From an uncultured Collinsella sp. (GTDB lineage Bacteria > Actinomycetota > Coriobacteriia > Coriobacteriales > Coriobacteriaceae), in assembly GCA_900757595.1 (NCBI GenBank), contig CAAEOL010000012.1, positions 1 to 64,000 of the forward strand: DNA of 64,000 bases, written 5' to 3'. Shown here in pieces: positions 24,259 through 31,810 of this stretch. Each line of letters starts with the position of its first letter. Position 1 is the first letter of the stretch. The translations under genes were made by a program, and so were the position numbers. The notes below the pieces were generated by a model. The model made no database searches, was not told where the DNA came from, and was given only the letters and a program-made list of their open reading frames with translations.

Positions 24259-27200
24259 ATGCTGGATCTCAGAGTTATTTGCAAAAGGTACGTTACGCAG
24301 TCGTTTACGCAGGTAGCGCTCGACAGCGTAAGCCTGTCTTTTCGCGATAACGAGTTCGTAGCCATTCTGGGTCCCTCGGGTTCGGGTAAAACTACGATGC
24401 TCAACGTCATCGGTGGACTCGATCATTTCGATTCGGGCGATCTGCTGATCGACGGCATCTCGACCAAGGACTTCAACGACCACGATTGGGATGCCTATCG
24501 CAATAATCGCATCGGCTTTGTGTTCCAGAGCTATAACCTCATTCCGCACCAGAGCATTTTGGAAAACGTGGAGTTGGCGCTTACGCTCGCGGGCGTGGGG
24601 CATGCCGAGCGCCGCCAACGTGCGCGCAAGGCGCTCGAGGCAGTCGGTCTGGGCGAGCACGTTGACAAGCGCCCGAGCCAGCTTTCGGGCGGGCAGATGC
24701 AGCGCGTGGCCATTGCCCGCGCCCTGATCAATGACCCCGAGATTGTGCTGGCTGACGAGCCGACCGGCGCCTTGGACTCAACGACGTCCGTCCAGGTCAT
24801 GGATTTGCTCAAGGACGTTGCGCGCGACCGTCTGGTCATCATGGTCACGCACAATCCCGAGCTGGCGTACCAGTACGCCACGCGCATTGTCAACCTGGCG
24901 GACGGCAAGGTCACCGACGATTCAGATCCCTTTGATGCTGCCGAGGCCGCGCGTCGCGAGGCCAAGCCCACGCGCAAAACCTCGATGAGCTTTGTGACGG
25001 CGCTTGGGCTTTCTGCCCGAAACCTCATGACCAAGAAGGGCCGCACGGCCATGACGGCCTTTGCAGGTTCGATTGGCATTATTGGCATCGCGGCGATTCT
25101 GGCGCTCTCCAACGGCGTAAACGGCTACATCAAAAAGGTCGAGGAGGACACACTCTCGAGCTACCCGCTTACGATTTCCAAACAAGATTATGACCTGTCA
25201 TCCATGATGGGCGGGAATGGGACTGCGGATGACGATACGTCCAAGAACGAGGGCTCGTCCGACGGCAGCACTGACGGCAAGGCTCGGGGAACCGATAAGA
25301 TTCCTGTGGTCACGGCCGTAAAGGATATGTTTGCGAGCGTTAAGTCCAACGACATGACGAGCTTTAAGGCATGGCTCGATGCCGGTGGCGACGGCATCGA
25401 TAAAGAGGTCAATGCCATCCAGTACGGCTATGGCGTGACGCCGGTTGTCTATCGTGCGGGCAAGGGCGATGAGAAGCCTGTCCGGCTGGTGCCCAACGCT
25501 ATGACCGAGGCCATGAGCGGCGGCGCGAGTTCGGCGGCGACGGTGAGCATGGAATCCATGGGAACCTCGGTCTTTAACGAGATGATTGACGACCAGAGCC
25601 TGCTCGACAGCCAGTACGATGTTGTTGCCGGCCATTGGCCTACGTCAGCCAACGAGGCCGTGATGGTGCTTTCGAGCCGCGGAACGGTGGGCGACTACAC
25701 GCTCTACAGCATCGGCGCGCTGGATATCGATGAACTCAACGATCTGGTAAACAGCGCCATGACGGCCGACGGCAAGGTCGAGACGCCCGAGACCGGCAGC
25801 GACTTTACCTACGACGACGCGCTGTCCACGGCGTTTAAAGTGTTGTCGCCGGCCGATGCCTATCGCAAAAACGAAGAGACCGGCATGTGGACCGACATGT
25901 CTGGCGATGCCGACTTTATGACGGCCAAGGTTGCCGACGGTATTGACGTGCGTATTGTGGGCGTGGTGCGACCGAACGAGATGGCCAACGCGAGCGCGTT
26001 GTCTCCGGGTATTGCCTATACACACGCGCTGACTCGCCAGCTTATGGAGCGCGCCGCCGATTCACAGATAGTGCAGGAGCAACTTGCCCACCCCGAGACG
26101 GATGTCTTTACGGGCAAGACCTTTGACGAGTTGCAAGGCGAGGCCAAGCAGGGCGTGGATCTGGGCAGCATGTTCAGTGTGGACGAGGCGGCGTTGAAGA
26201 GCGCGTTCTCGTTCGATGCATCTGCACTCTCGGGTGCTGCCGGTGGCATGGATCTTTCGGGCATCGATTTGTCGGGCCTGGATATTGACCTTTCGGGCGT
26301 TGGCAAGGACATCGACTTCAGCGACATCATGGCCAAAGCGCCGGCCCCAGATTTCTCGGGCATCTTTGACGGTCTGGAGCTCACGCCCGAGCAAATGCAG
26401 CAGGTGGGAACGCTTGCCAACCAACTGTTTGAGGGCTTTTTGCAGTCTGATCAGTTTAAGGCGCTGTCGCCCGAAGATCTTAAGGACGCGTCGAAGCTCG
26501 CCGCCGCGTTCTCGACGTATCTTGAGAGTGATGCGGTAGCCCAGCAAATCCTGGCCCAGCTCAAAGCGCTCGGCGGCGATGCCCTGGTAGAGCGCCTGCA
26601 GCACGCGATGACCGACTATGTGCAAAAGCAGCTGGCTCCGTATCTGCAGCAGGCTATGGACCAGGTCATGAAGACGATCAGCGAGCAGATTGCGACGACG
26701 GTATCGTCCCAGCTCAAGGCGGGCGCAGCAGGGCTTATGGATCAGATGGCGACGCAGATGTCTTCGAGTTTTACCAACCTGGCGAGCGCTATGCGTGTGG
26801 ATGCGAGCGCCTTTGCTCGTGCCATCCATTTCAACATGGACGCCGAGGACCTGAGTTCGCTCATGATGAGCTATGCCAAGGCGTCGCAGCTCACCTACGA
26901 TAACAATCTGACCACGTTGGGCTATGCGGATGAGGCAGATCCCATCTCGGTTAAGATTTTCCCGCGCGACTTTGAGGCCAAGGAGCGCGTACTCGATCAC
27001 ATCGATGCGTATAACAAGCAGGTCAAAGCCGCCGGCCACGACGAGCAGGCAATCTCGTACACCGACTACATGGGCATTATCATGGGTTCGGTAACCGACA
27101 TCGTGAACACCATCAGCTTGGTGCTCATCGCATTTGTGAGCATCAGCTTGGTCGTCAGCTCCATCATGATCGGCATCATCACCTACATCAGCGTGCTGGA

Positions 27201-27513
27201 ACGTAAAAAGGAGATTGGCATCCTGCGCGCGATCGGCGCGTCGAAGCGCAATGTGGCCAACGTGTTCAACGCCGAGACTTTCATCGAAGGCCTCATTGCT
27301 GGCGTCTTCGCCATCGTCGTCGTGGTGCTCGTGAGTTTTCCGGTCAATGCCTGGGCGCTTGCGGTCAAACAGGTCCCCAATCTGATGAGCCTGCCCGTGC
27401 AGGATGCGCTGGTGCTCATCGCGATTTCGGTGTTGCTGACGGTTGTCGCTGGCCTGCTGCCGGCCCGCAGCGCATCCAAGAAAGACCCCGTGGAGGCCCT
27501 ACGTTCCGAATAA
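24259..27513 (+). CDS. MacB-type ABC exporter, ATPase fused to FtsX-like permease
   Basis: 1084 residues. The N-terminal ATPase has Walker A GPSGSGKTT, signature LSGGQMQRVAIA and Walker B IVLADEPTG, all within about 230 residues. A first membrane helix lies near 268-290. About 620 residues of mostly extracytoplasmic sequence follow, including a helical part with repeated LSGIDLSGLDIDLSG-like turns near 670-690. The last three FtsX-type helices lie near 940-1080, with the motif ERKKEIGILRAIGAS. Most relatives split ATPase and permease and have a smaller external domain. Likely role: mechanical release of lipoproteins or peptides, or defence against antimicrobial peptides. The ATG at 24259 follows AGAGAGG; a TTG at 24250 is less likely. 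Confidence 0.9.
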   Translation: MLDLRVICKRYVTQSFTQVALDSVSLSFRDNEFVAILGPSGSGKTTMLNVIGGLDHFDSGDLLIDGISTKDFNDHDWDAYRNNRIGFVFQSYNLIPHQSILENVELALTLAGVGHAERRQRARKALEAVGLGEHVDKRPSQLSGGQMQRVAIARALINDPEIVLADEPTGALDSTTSVQVMDLLKDVARDRLVIMVTHNPELAYQYATRIVNLADGKVTDDSDPFDAAEAARREAKPTRKTSMSFVTALGLSARNLMTKKGRTAMTAFAGSIGIIGIAAILALSNGVNGYIKKVEEDTLSSYPLTISKQDYDLSSMMGGNGTADDDTSKNEGSSDGSTDGKARGTDKIPVVTAVKDMFASVKSNDMTSFKAWLDAGGDGIDKEVNAIQYGYGVTPVVYRAGKGDEKPVRLVPNAMTEAMSGGASSAATVSMESMGTSVFNEMIDDQSLLDSQYDVVAGHWPTSANEAVMVLSSRGTVGDYTLYSIGALDIDELNDLVNSAMTADGKVETPETGSDFTYDDALSTAFKVLSPADAYRKNEETGMWTDMSGDADFMTAKVADGIDVRIVGVVRPNEMANASALSPGIAYTHALTRQLMERAADSQIVQEQLAHPETDVFTGKTFDELQGEAKQGVDLGSMFSVDEAALKSAFSFDASALSGAAGGMDLSGIDLSGLDIDLSGVGKDIDFSDIMAKAPAPDFSGIFDGLELTPEQMQQVGTLANQLFEGFLQSDQFKALSPEDLKDASKLAAAFSTYLESDAVAQQILAQLKALGGDALVERLQHAMTDYVQKQLAPYLQQAMDQVMKTISEQIATTVSSQLKAGAAGLMDQMATQMSSSFTNLASAMRVDASAFARAIHFNMDAEDLSSLMMSYAKASQLTYDNNLTTLGYADEADPISVKIFPRDFEAKERVLDHIDAYNKQVKAAGHDEQAISYTDYMGIIMGSVTDIVNTISLVLIAFVSISLVVSSIMIGIITYISVLERKKEIGILRAIGASKRNVANVFNAETFIEGLIAGVFAIVVVVLVSFPVNAWALAVKQVPNLMSLPVQDALVLIAISVLLTVVAGLLPARSASKKDPVEALRSE

Positions 27514-27542
27514 TGTGACAAAGGGACAGCCCCTTTGTCACA
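27514..27542. repeat. Class A palindrome directly after a stop codon
   Basis: TGTGACAAAGGGACAG and mirror arm with one change (CCCC). It begins on the base after the TAA of the ABC exporter gene and separates it from the convergent membrane protein gene. Confidence 0.85.
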
Positions 27543-27557
27543 TTCATCTCCCTGCAC

Positions 27558-28691
27558 CTAGTTCGTTTTGCCCATCAGCGTGATGCGGATGGTTGGATGG
27601 GTGTACTCGTCAAACTCGTCCTCGGGATCCGTGTCAAACGAGTAATACGCTTTGATGGGGTCGTCACTCGTCCTGATAGAGATTCTCTCGTAGAGCGAGC
27701 CGTTCAAAAAAGCCTGCCTAAACTCTTCGGGGAGCTTCTGCGGTGCTAGGAGCTCGGGGCTTGCGGTCTTGACGTCTATGGTTTGGACAACAGAGGAAAG
27801 CGCGTCAAGGTCGAGCTCGATACGGGCAAGGTTGTCCTCGAGGCTCGCGTCGGGGTCATTCTCTGCCGCGTAGCTCACTTCCGTGAGCGTTCCCTTGTTG
27901 TCAAAATCCATGTACGTATAGGTCTTTTGGGTATCGGAGTCGCCGTCGTGCAGATAACCGCGGACGTGATAGCCGTAATCTTGATATCGCTCGTAGGGGT
28001 CATCGGCGGATACGTACTCGCATGCGGGCTCTAGCGTCTTGCGGGCGATGGCGATCTGCTCGGCCGCGGCCGCGGCGTTCTGTTGCATCTCGATGTTTCC
28101 CTGCGCCAGCTGCGGGATATAGGCACCGCACACGATTGCGAGGGGCAGTGCCACAAGCGCGACGATCCACTTTTTTGCACGGGGGATAGGCACGCCACAG
28201 GCCTCTGCCATGGCCTTTGCGTTGGCAAAGCTTTCGGCAAGCACGTCTGCCGCGGTGGCGACGGCGCCTACGGCAGCGGCGACTTCTGCCGCACCGCCCA
28301 GGTTGCGTGCGGTCTCATTGTCGCTGTTCTTGAGCAGACGCGCGGCGGCCTGCGTGCCAACAACGCCTGCAATTTGTGCCGAGCGGTCTTTCTCAGCCTG
28401 CTCGACGACGAGTCGGTGCTGCATTTCTTTCCACTGCTTGCCGCGCATGCCAAAGCGCGGCGCGAGCGCGCAGTAGCAGAAGATGGCGAGCTCGACGGCG
28501 GTGAGCGCCAAGGCGGTCATCATGCCCGTCTCCTGGAAGCTTTCATGATGGAAGACGATATCGTCAATCATTTCGAAGGGAATGATCAAAAAAGGCAGCA
28601 CAAACGCCATGGCAAGCGCCGCGCCGGCAACCTTGGGACAGATGCAGTATCGCTGGATGCGCTTGCGTTCTTGTTCGGAAAGTGTAGCCAT
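27558..28691 (-). CDS. Membrane protein of unknown function with extracytoplasmic C-terminal domain
   Basis: 377 residues. Hydrophobic segments lie near 20-42 and 58-80, then a cytosolic stretch with an Ala-rich helix (about 110-165), another helix near 172-192, and about 180 residues that should be outside. The external part is acidic and predicted mixed alpha/beta (TYTYMDFDNKGTLTEVSYA). No catalytic motif is recognised. The start is the ATG at 28691 after AAGGAG. It is 63 bases downstream of a DUF3592 protein gene, so they are probably co-transcribed and may act together in the envelope. Confidence 0.65.
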   Translation of the reverse strand: MATLSEQERKRIQRYCICPKVAGAALAMAFVLPFLIIPFEMIDDIVFHHESFQETGMMTALALTAVELAIFCYCALAPRFGMRGKQWKEMQHRLVVEQAEKDRSAQIAGVVGTQAAARLLKNSDNETARNLGGAAEVAAAVGAVATAADVLAESFANAKAMAEACGVPIPRAKKWIVALVALPLAIVCGAYIPQLAQGNIEMQQNAAAAAEQIAIARKTLEPACEYVSADDPYERYQDYGYHVRGYLHDGDSDTQKTYTYMDFDNKGTLTEVSYAAENDPDASLEDNLARIELDLDALSSVVQTIDVKTASPELLAPQKLPEEFRQAFLNGSLYERISIRTSDDPIKAYYSFDTDPEDEFDEYTHPTIRITLMGKTN

Positions 28692-28754
28692 AGCTGCTCC
28701 TTGATGTCGTGGCGGTCGTTGCGGCGCATGGGGTGCGGGGCGCATCAGTTTGAG

Positions 28755-29282
28755 CTAGCGCTGGATAAGAACATAGAGCAAGATGCTCATCGCGATGAGC
28801 AAGAAGCCTGCGATGTTAAACATCAGTGTGGCAAAGTTGCCCACGATGGGGCGTTCGACATAGCTTTTGTCTGGGTTGCTGGGGTTGTAGTACACGGTCA
28901 TTTGGCTACCGAGGGGCCAAAGCTGCTCCGCGAGGGTGCCTAGGCGGGCGATGGGGCCTGTCTGCACGTGCAGCCAGCCCTTGGCGTCTTCGTAGGCGGT
29001 GGCTTGCGTGCGGATGGGGAGTCCCGACAAGCTTTTGGTCTTTATGCCACGGAATTGTTTTTTCGCGCGGTATTGCGTGCCGTCGACGGCGTATTCCAAA
29101 ACGGGATACATCCTGCCTTCGCCCATAAAGCGATGGTCGATGACCGTTCCCATGGTCACGGCGGTACAGGCCTTGGCTTTCTTGCGAGCGGCGGCTTTCA
29201 TGAGCGCGCTCACTCCGATAAGCAGGATGCCGATGCCCCCAACCAAGATGAGCGCGAGCAGGGATATCTGCGACGTGGTCAC
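28755..29282 (-). CDS. DUF3592 domain membrane protein
   Basis: 175 residues. A membrane helix near 8-28 and another near 152-172 bracket a soluble domain with the DUF3592 pattern: the early GTVIDHRFMGEGRMYPVLEY and later MTVYYNPSNPDKSYVE. Members are small envelope proteins of unknown function. It lies upstream of the larger membrane protein at 27558, same strand. Nothing in the sequence points to a substrate. Confidence 0.8.
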   Translation of the reverse strand: MTTSQISLLALILVGGIGILLIGVSALMKAAARKKAKACTAVTMGTVIDHRFMGEGRMYPVLEYAVDGTQYRAKKQFRGIKTKSLSGLPIRTQATAYEDAKGWLHVQTGPIARLGTLAEQLWPLGSQMTVYYNPSNPDKSYVERPIVGNFATLMFNIAGFLLIAMSILLYVLIQR

Positions 29283-29374
29283 GGCGTTCTCCTTTGGTGC
29301 GATACCGTCATATGTGACCCAGTATAGAGGATCCCGCCATCGATGAGCTATTGCGGGGGGGGGTCAATTCTGAA

Positions 29375-29403
29375 TGTGACAAATGGGCTGTTCCTTTGTC
29401 ACA
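29375..29403. repeat. Class A palindrome, diverged copy
   Basis: TGTGACAAATGGGCTG with mirror arm TTCCTTTGTCACA. The core differs from the consensus while the outer TGTGACAAA arms are kept. It lies in the 530-base gap between 29283 and 29820. Confidence 0.75.
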
Positions 29404-29419
29404 TCGGGGACTGCGGAAT

Positions 29420-29603
29420 CGAGGTCTAATACTTTTCCCGAGAAGTGAACGAGTGAAAACGGACTCCCGAAGCATCGACACTTTTGGCGTGCAATTTCCT
29501 GCGGTTTTGCCAGTCAAATCCTGCGGTTTTGACGCCTAAAAATGTCAATGCTTCGGGGGTCCAAATACAGCCGTTCACTTCTCGGGAAAAGTATTAGACC
29601 TCG
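29420..29603. repeat. 184-bp palindromic element with perfect 32-bp ends
   Basis: The outer arms, 29420-29451 and 29572-29603, are exact 32-bp reverse complements (CGAGGTCTAATACTTTTCCC at the left end). Inside them is a second imperfect pair, GGACTCCCGAAGCATCGACA against its mirror at about 29545-29563. The centre holds two direct copies of CCTGCGGTTTTG. There is no open frame. It looks like a MITE-like element or a long structured RNA. It occupies the gap 29283-29820 together with three shorter palindromes; nothing else is seen there. Confidence 0.8.
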
Positions 29604-29658
29604 AAATATGGGCGGCGTTCGCGAACGGCAACTAGCTTGCGTCCGGTAGCCGGCACTT

Positions 29659-29685
29659 GGGGCAAAGGGACTGCCCTTTTGCCCC
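29659..29685. repeat. Palindrome related to class A
   Basis: GGGGCAAAGGGACTGCCC with mirror arm. It keeps the CAAAGGGAC core but has GGGG in place of TGTGA at the ends. Confidence 0.7.
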
Positions 29686-29770
29686 TTCACCATTGCATCG
29701 TATCTGGTGTGGAAAAAATATCGCCTGCGTTCTCGCGCCTGCGAAGAGTTCCTGAACCGCTTGAATGGGA

Positions 29771-29799
29771 CGTGACAAAGGGACTGTCCCTTTGTCACA
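29771..29799. repeat. Class A palindrome upstream of the Dus gene
   Basis: CGTGACAAAGGGACTGTCCC with mirror arm, one end base changed. It ends about 20 bases before the Dus start, so here the hairpin would sit in a 5' leader unless transcription starts after it. Confidence 0.8.
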
Positions 29800-29820
29800 T
29801 TGATTTGAGAGTGGATGTTG

Positions 29821-30774
29821 ATGAATTTATCGCTGGCCCCTATGGAGGGGATTACCGGGCATGTGTTCCGTCGCGTGCATGCGGAGTGCTTTGGCGCGCT
29901 CGATTGTTATTACACGCCGTTTTTGCCGCCGCCGCGGGTGGGCAACCGCTTTGGTGGCAAGGCGTTTAAAGAGGTCGATCCTGCCAATAACCAGGGGCTT
30001 AACGTAGTACCTCAGCTGATGTCCAAGAATGCGGACGAGTTTGTGTGGGCGGCGCAGGTGCTCGCCGAGATGGGGTACCGCGAGGTCAATCTCAACCTTG
30101 GCTGCCCCTCGGGTACGGTTGTTGCCAAAGGCAAGGGTTCGGGCTTTCTGCGCAACCTGGATGAGCTCGAGGTGTTCTTGAGCGACGTGTGCGAACGCTC
30201 ACCCTTGCCGGTGTCGGTCAAGACCAGGCTGGGGTTGGAAAGCGATGACGAGTACGAACGCGTGCTCGACCTCTATTGCCGCATGCCGCTGGCAGAGCTG
30301 ATCGTGCATCCGCGCGTGCAAAAGGACCGTTATACGGGCTCGCCGCGTAAAGAGTTTTACGGCGAGACGTTGGAGCGGGCGCCGTTTCCCGTGGCCTATA
30401 ACGGCGACATCTTTGATCTTGAGGACATGGATGCGCTGGTGGGGGCCTATCCCGGAACACGCCACGTAATGTTGGGGCGCGGCTTGCTTGCGAATCCCGC
30501 GCTGGCTCGCATGGTTAAGGGCGGCCCTGCCGCCACGGCTGCCGACTTGCAGCGCTTCCATGACACGCTGTTTGCGGCCTATGCGGACGAGATTGGAGGC
30601 AACGCGGTCTTTCGCATGAAGGAGTGGTGGTTCTACGCCAAATGCGCCTTCGCCGATCCCGCTACCGTGCACAAGCTCGTGCGCAAGACCAAAAAGGTCG
30701 ATGAATATCGTGCCGCCGTCGAGCGCGTCTTTCGTGAACAGCCGCTTGCGCCTACCGCGCGCTTTTGCGGCTAG
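29821..30774 (+). CDS. dus: tRNA-dihydrouridine synthase family protein
   Basis: 317 residues from the ATG at 29821, which is 6 bases after GAGAGTGG; an ATG at 29815 in the same frame is the alternative. This is a flavin enzyme that reduces uridine to dihydrouridine in tRNA. The TIM barrel starts LAPMEGITGHVFRR. The catalytic Cys is in NLGCPSGTVV, the phosphate-binding part is VKTRLG, and YNGDIFD and HVMLGRGLLANP follow. The C-terminal helical tRNA-binding part is present. The length is typical. It appears monocistronic and is followed directly by a class B palindrome. Confidence 0.92.
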   Translation: MNLSLAPMEGITGHVFRRVHAECFGALDCYYTPFLPPPRVGNRFGGKAFKEVDPANNQGLNVVPQLMSKNADEFVWAAQVLAEMGYREVNLNLGCPSGTVVAKGKGSGFLRNLDELEVFLSDVCERSPLPVSVKTRLGLESDDEYERVLDLYCRMPLAELIVHPRVQKDRYTGSPRKEFYGETLERAPFPVAYNGDIFDLEDMDALVGAYPGTRHVMLGRGLLANPALARMVKGGPAATAADLQRFHDTLFAAYADEIGGNAVFRMKEWWFYAKCAFADPATVHKLVRKTKKVDEYRAAVERVFREQPLAPTARFCG

Positions 30775-30776
30775 TT

Positions 30777-30830
30777 AGTCATCGGGGACGTTCTTTAACG
30801 ACTACTCATTTAAGTGCGTCCCCAACGACT
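30777..30830. repeat. Class B palindrome
   Basis: AGTCATCGGGGACGTTCTTT with an imperfect mirror arm (GTGCGTCCCCAACGACT). It begins 3 bases after the Dus stop. Similar sequences are at 31351-31380 (one arm) and 50960-51017. Confidence 0.75.
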
Positions 30831-30843
30831 ATGTTGCAAAAGC

Positions 30844-30898
30844 TGTACGTCAGCACCCAAAGATGTCGAAAAAAGTCGACTTTGGATGCTGACATACA
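30844..30898. repeat. Class C palindrome, left copy
   Basis: A 55-bp element with arms TGTACGTCAGCACCCAAAG and CTTTGGATGCTGACATACA around ATGTCGAAAAAAGTCGA. It matches the copy at 31407-31461 at 52 of 55 positions. It begins about 20 bases past the stop of the RHH gene, so it could also be that gene's terminator. Confidence 0.8.
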
Positions 30899-30918
30899 CG
30901 TTTGGGTTCGGCGGGGGA

Positions 30919-31185
30919 CTAGGCAATCCTTGCGTCAAGGGTAATGAGCTCCCTGAGCCGCTCTGCGCGTGTCTGCCCATGACGCTTTGCCTTTGCGTCA
31001 AATGCTTCAAGAACCGATTCACCCACACGTGCCGATAAAACAACGCTTGGTTCATCGGAAATCGGCGGCCTTCCCAACTTGACGGTGTGGCCCTTTGGCC
31101 ACTCATCTTTTTCGTATGCCGCTGCGGCTTTTTCTAGCTCACCGGGAGCAAACCCCATCATCTTTTCGAGCTGCTTGGCGTCCAT
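30919..31185 (-). CDS. Ribbon-helix-helix protein, antitoxin-like
   Basis: 88 residues. A helical N-terminus (MDAKQLEKMMGFAPGELEKA) is followed by KLGRPPISDEPSVVLSARVG, a strand typical of RHH dimers, and then helices ESVLEAFDAKAKRHGQTRAE. Such proteins are usually type II antitoxins or small repressors. The ATG at 31185 follows AGGAGGC that overlaps the stop of a 35-residue frame. The cell may keep it as an autoregulated unit, because the promoter region has short dyads. No toxin family could be named. Confidence 0.75.
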   Translation of the reverse strand: MDAKQLEKMMGFAPGELEKAAAAYEKDEWPKGHTVKLGRPPISDEPSVVLSARVGESVLEAFDAKAKRHGQTRAERLRELITLDARIA

Positions 31186-31193
31186 AGTGCCTC

Positions 31194-31301
31194 CTATCGA
31201 TCGATTCCGATTTCCCTGAGCACCTTGCGCGTAGGAGGGACAAGGGCGTGGTAAATGATGTAGCCATCCCGATCGGGGCAACATCGAGCGATGAGCTCCA
31301 T
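31194..31301 (-). CDS. Tiny ORF ahead of the RHH gene (possible toxin or toxin remnant)
   Basis: 35 codons (MELIARCCPDRDGYIIYHAL, ending KVLREIGIDR), stop 8 bases before the RHH start and overlapping its ribosome-binding site. A promoter lies immediately upstream, so it would be translated from a very short leader. No family recognised. Position and coupling fit a toxin-first TA pair, but the size is small for a known RNase toxin; it may be a leader peptide or a truncated gene. Confidence 0.4.
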   Translation of the reverse strand: MELIARCCPDRDGYIIYHALVPPTRKVLREIGIDR

Positions 31302-31318
31302 GAGGCGGCTTCTCTTTT

Positions 31319-31347
31319 TGTATACAATTTTGTAGACAAAAATACAA
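31319..31347 (-). promoter_or_regulatory. Promoter of the small RHH operon
   Basis: On the minus strand: TTGTAT, 17-base spacer, TATACA. The spacer and -10 contain dyads (TTGTATACAA and TTTTGTCTACAAAA) that could be RHH-binding operators. Confidence 0.5.
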
Positions 31348-31350
31348 GTA

Positions 31351-31380
31351 ACTAGTCATTTAAGAACGTCCCCAATGACT
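31351..31380. repeat. Single arm of a class B palindrome
   Basis: ACTAGTCATTTAAGAACGTC then CCCAATGACT. It is the same sequence as the right arm at 50960-51017, without a partner arm here. It abuts the RHH promoter. Confidence 0.7.
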
Positions 31381-31406
31381 ACCTGTGGTGGGCCCATGCA
31401 AAAAGC

Positions 31407-31461
31407 TGTACGTCAGCATCCAAAGATGTCGAAAAATGTCGACTTTGGATGCTGACGTACA
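31407..31461. repeat. Class C palindrome, right copy
   Basis: TGTACGTCAGCATCCAAAG and its perfect mirror around ATGTCGAAAAATGTCGA (18-bp stem). It is a direct copy of 30844-30898. It lies about 50 bases downstream of the glutaredoxin stop. Confidence 0.85.
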
Positions 31462-31513
31462 TGTTTGTGCCGTATGGGTTTGTGCGTTGGGGCCGGCCGA
31501 CCGCAATAGAACG

Positions 31514-31759
31514 CTAGAGCAGGTTCTTCTGTATCCACGCGATGATGTCGTTCGATTCGTAGAGTGGCGTGCCGTCAATGAACAGGCAGGGAACTTGGCG
31601 CTTTCCGCCGACGGCGATGAGCGTCTGCTCGGCATCGGAATCGGTCGAGATATTACGCTCGGGGATGGTCACGCCGTTATCGGCCAGGAAGCGCTTGACC
31701 TTTATGCAATACGGGCAGCCGGTCATAACGTAGAGCGCGAGCTCGTGATCAGTAGCCAT
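31514..31759 (-). CDS. Glutaredoxin-like protein
   Basis: 81 residues. A thioredoxin fold with active site TGCPYCIKV (about 13-21), the cis-Pro region RQVPCLFIDG and a C-terminal helix after YESNDIIAWI. It matches the Grx group with CPYC, which reduces disulfides using glutathione or a small-thiol substitute. The ATG at 31759 follows GGAG; the frame upstream (MGISIETS) is not supported by a ribosome-binding site. Its gene stands alone. Confidence 0.88.
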   Translation of the reverse strand: MATDHELALYVMTGCPYCIKVKRFLADNGVTIPERNISTDSDAEQTLIAVGGKRQVPCLFIDGTPLYESNDIIAWIQKNLL

Positions 31760-31810
31760 AGGTCTCCAATCGGTTGAGGTTTCGATTGAAATACCCAAAG
31801 CCGCCGCGGT

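Noticed and set aside
29283..29820. Insertion sequence
   Set aside because: No transposase frame of any size in the gap; the palindromic element could only be a non-autonomous form.
30919..31359. 146-residue version of the RHH protein
   Set aside because: The extra 58 residues read through the promoter and the 35-residue frame in a different reading sense; the ATG at 31185 has the ribosome-binding site.
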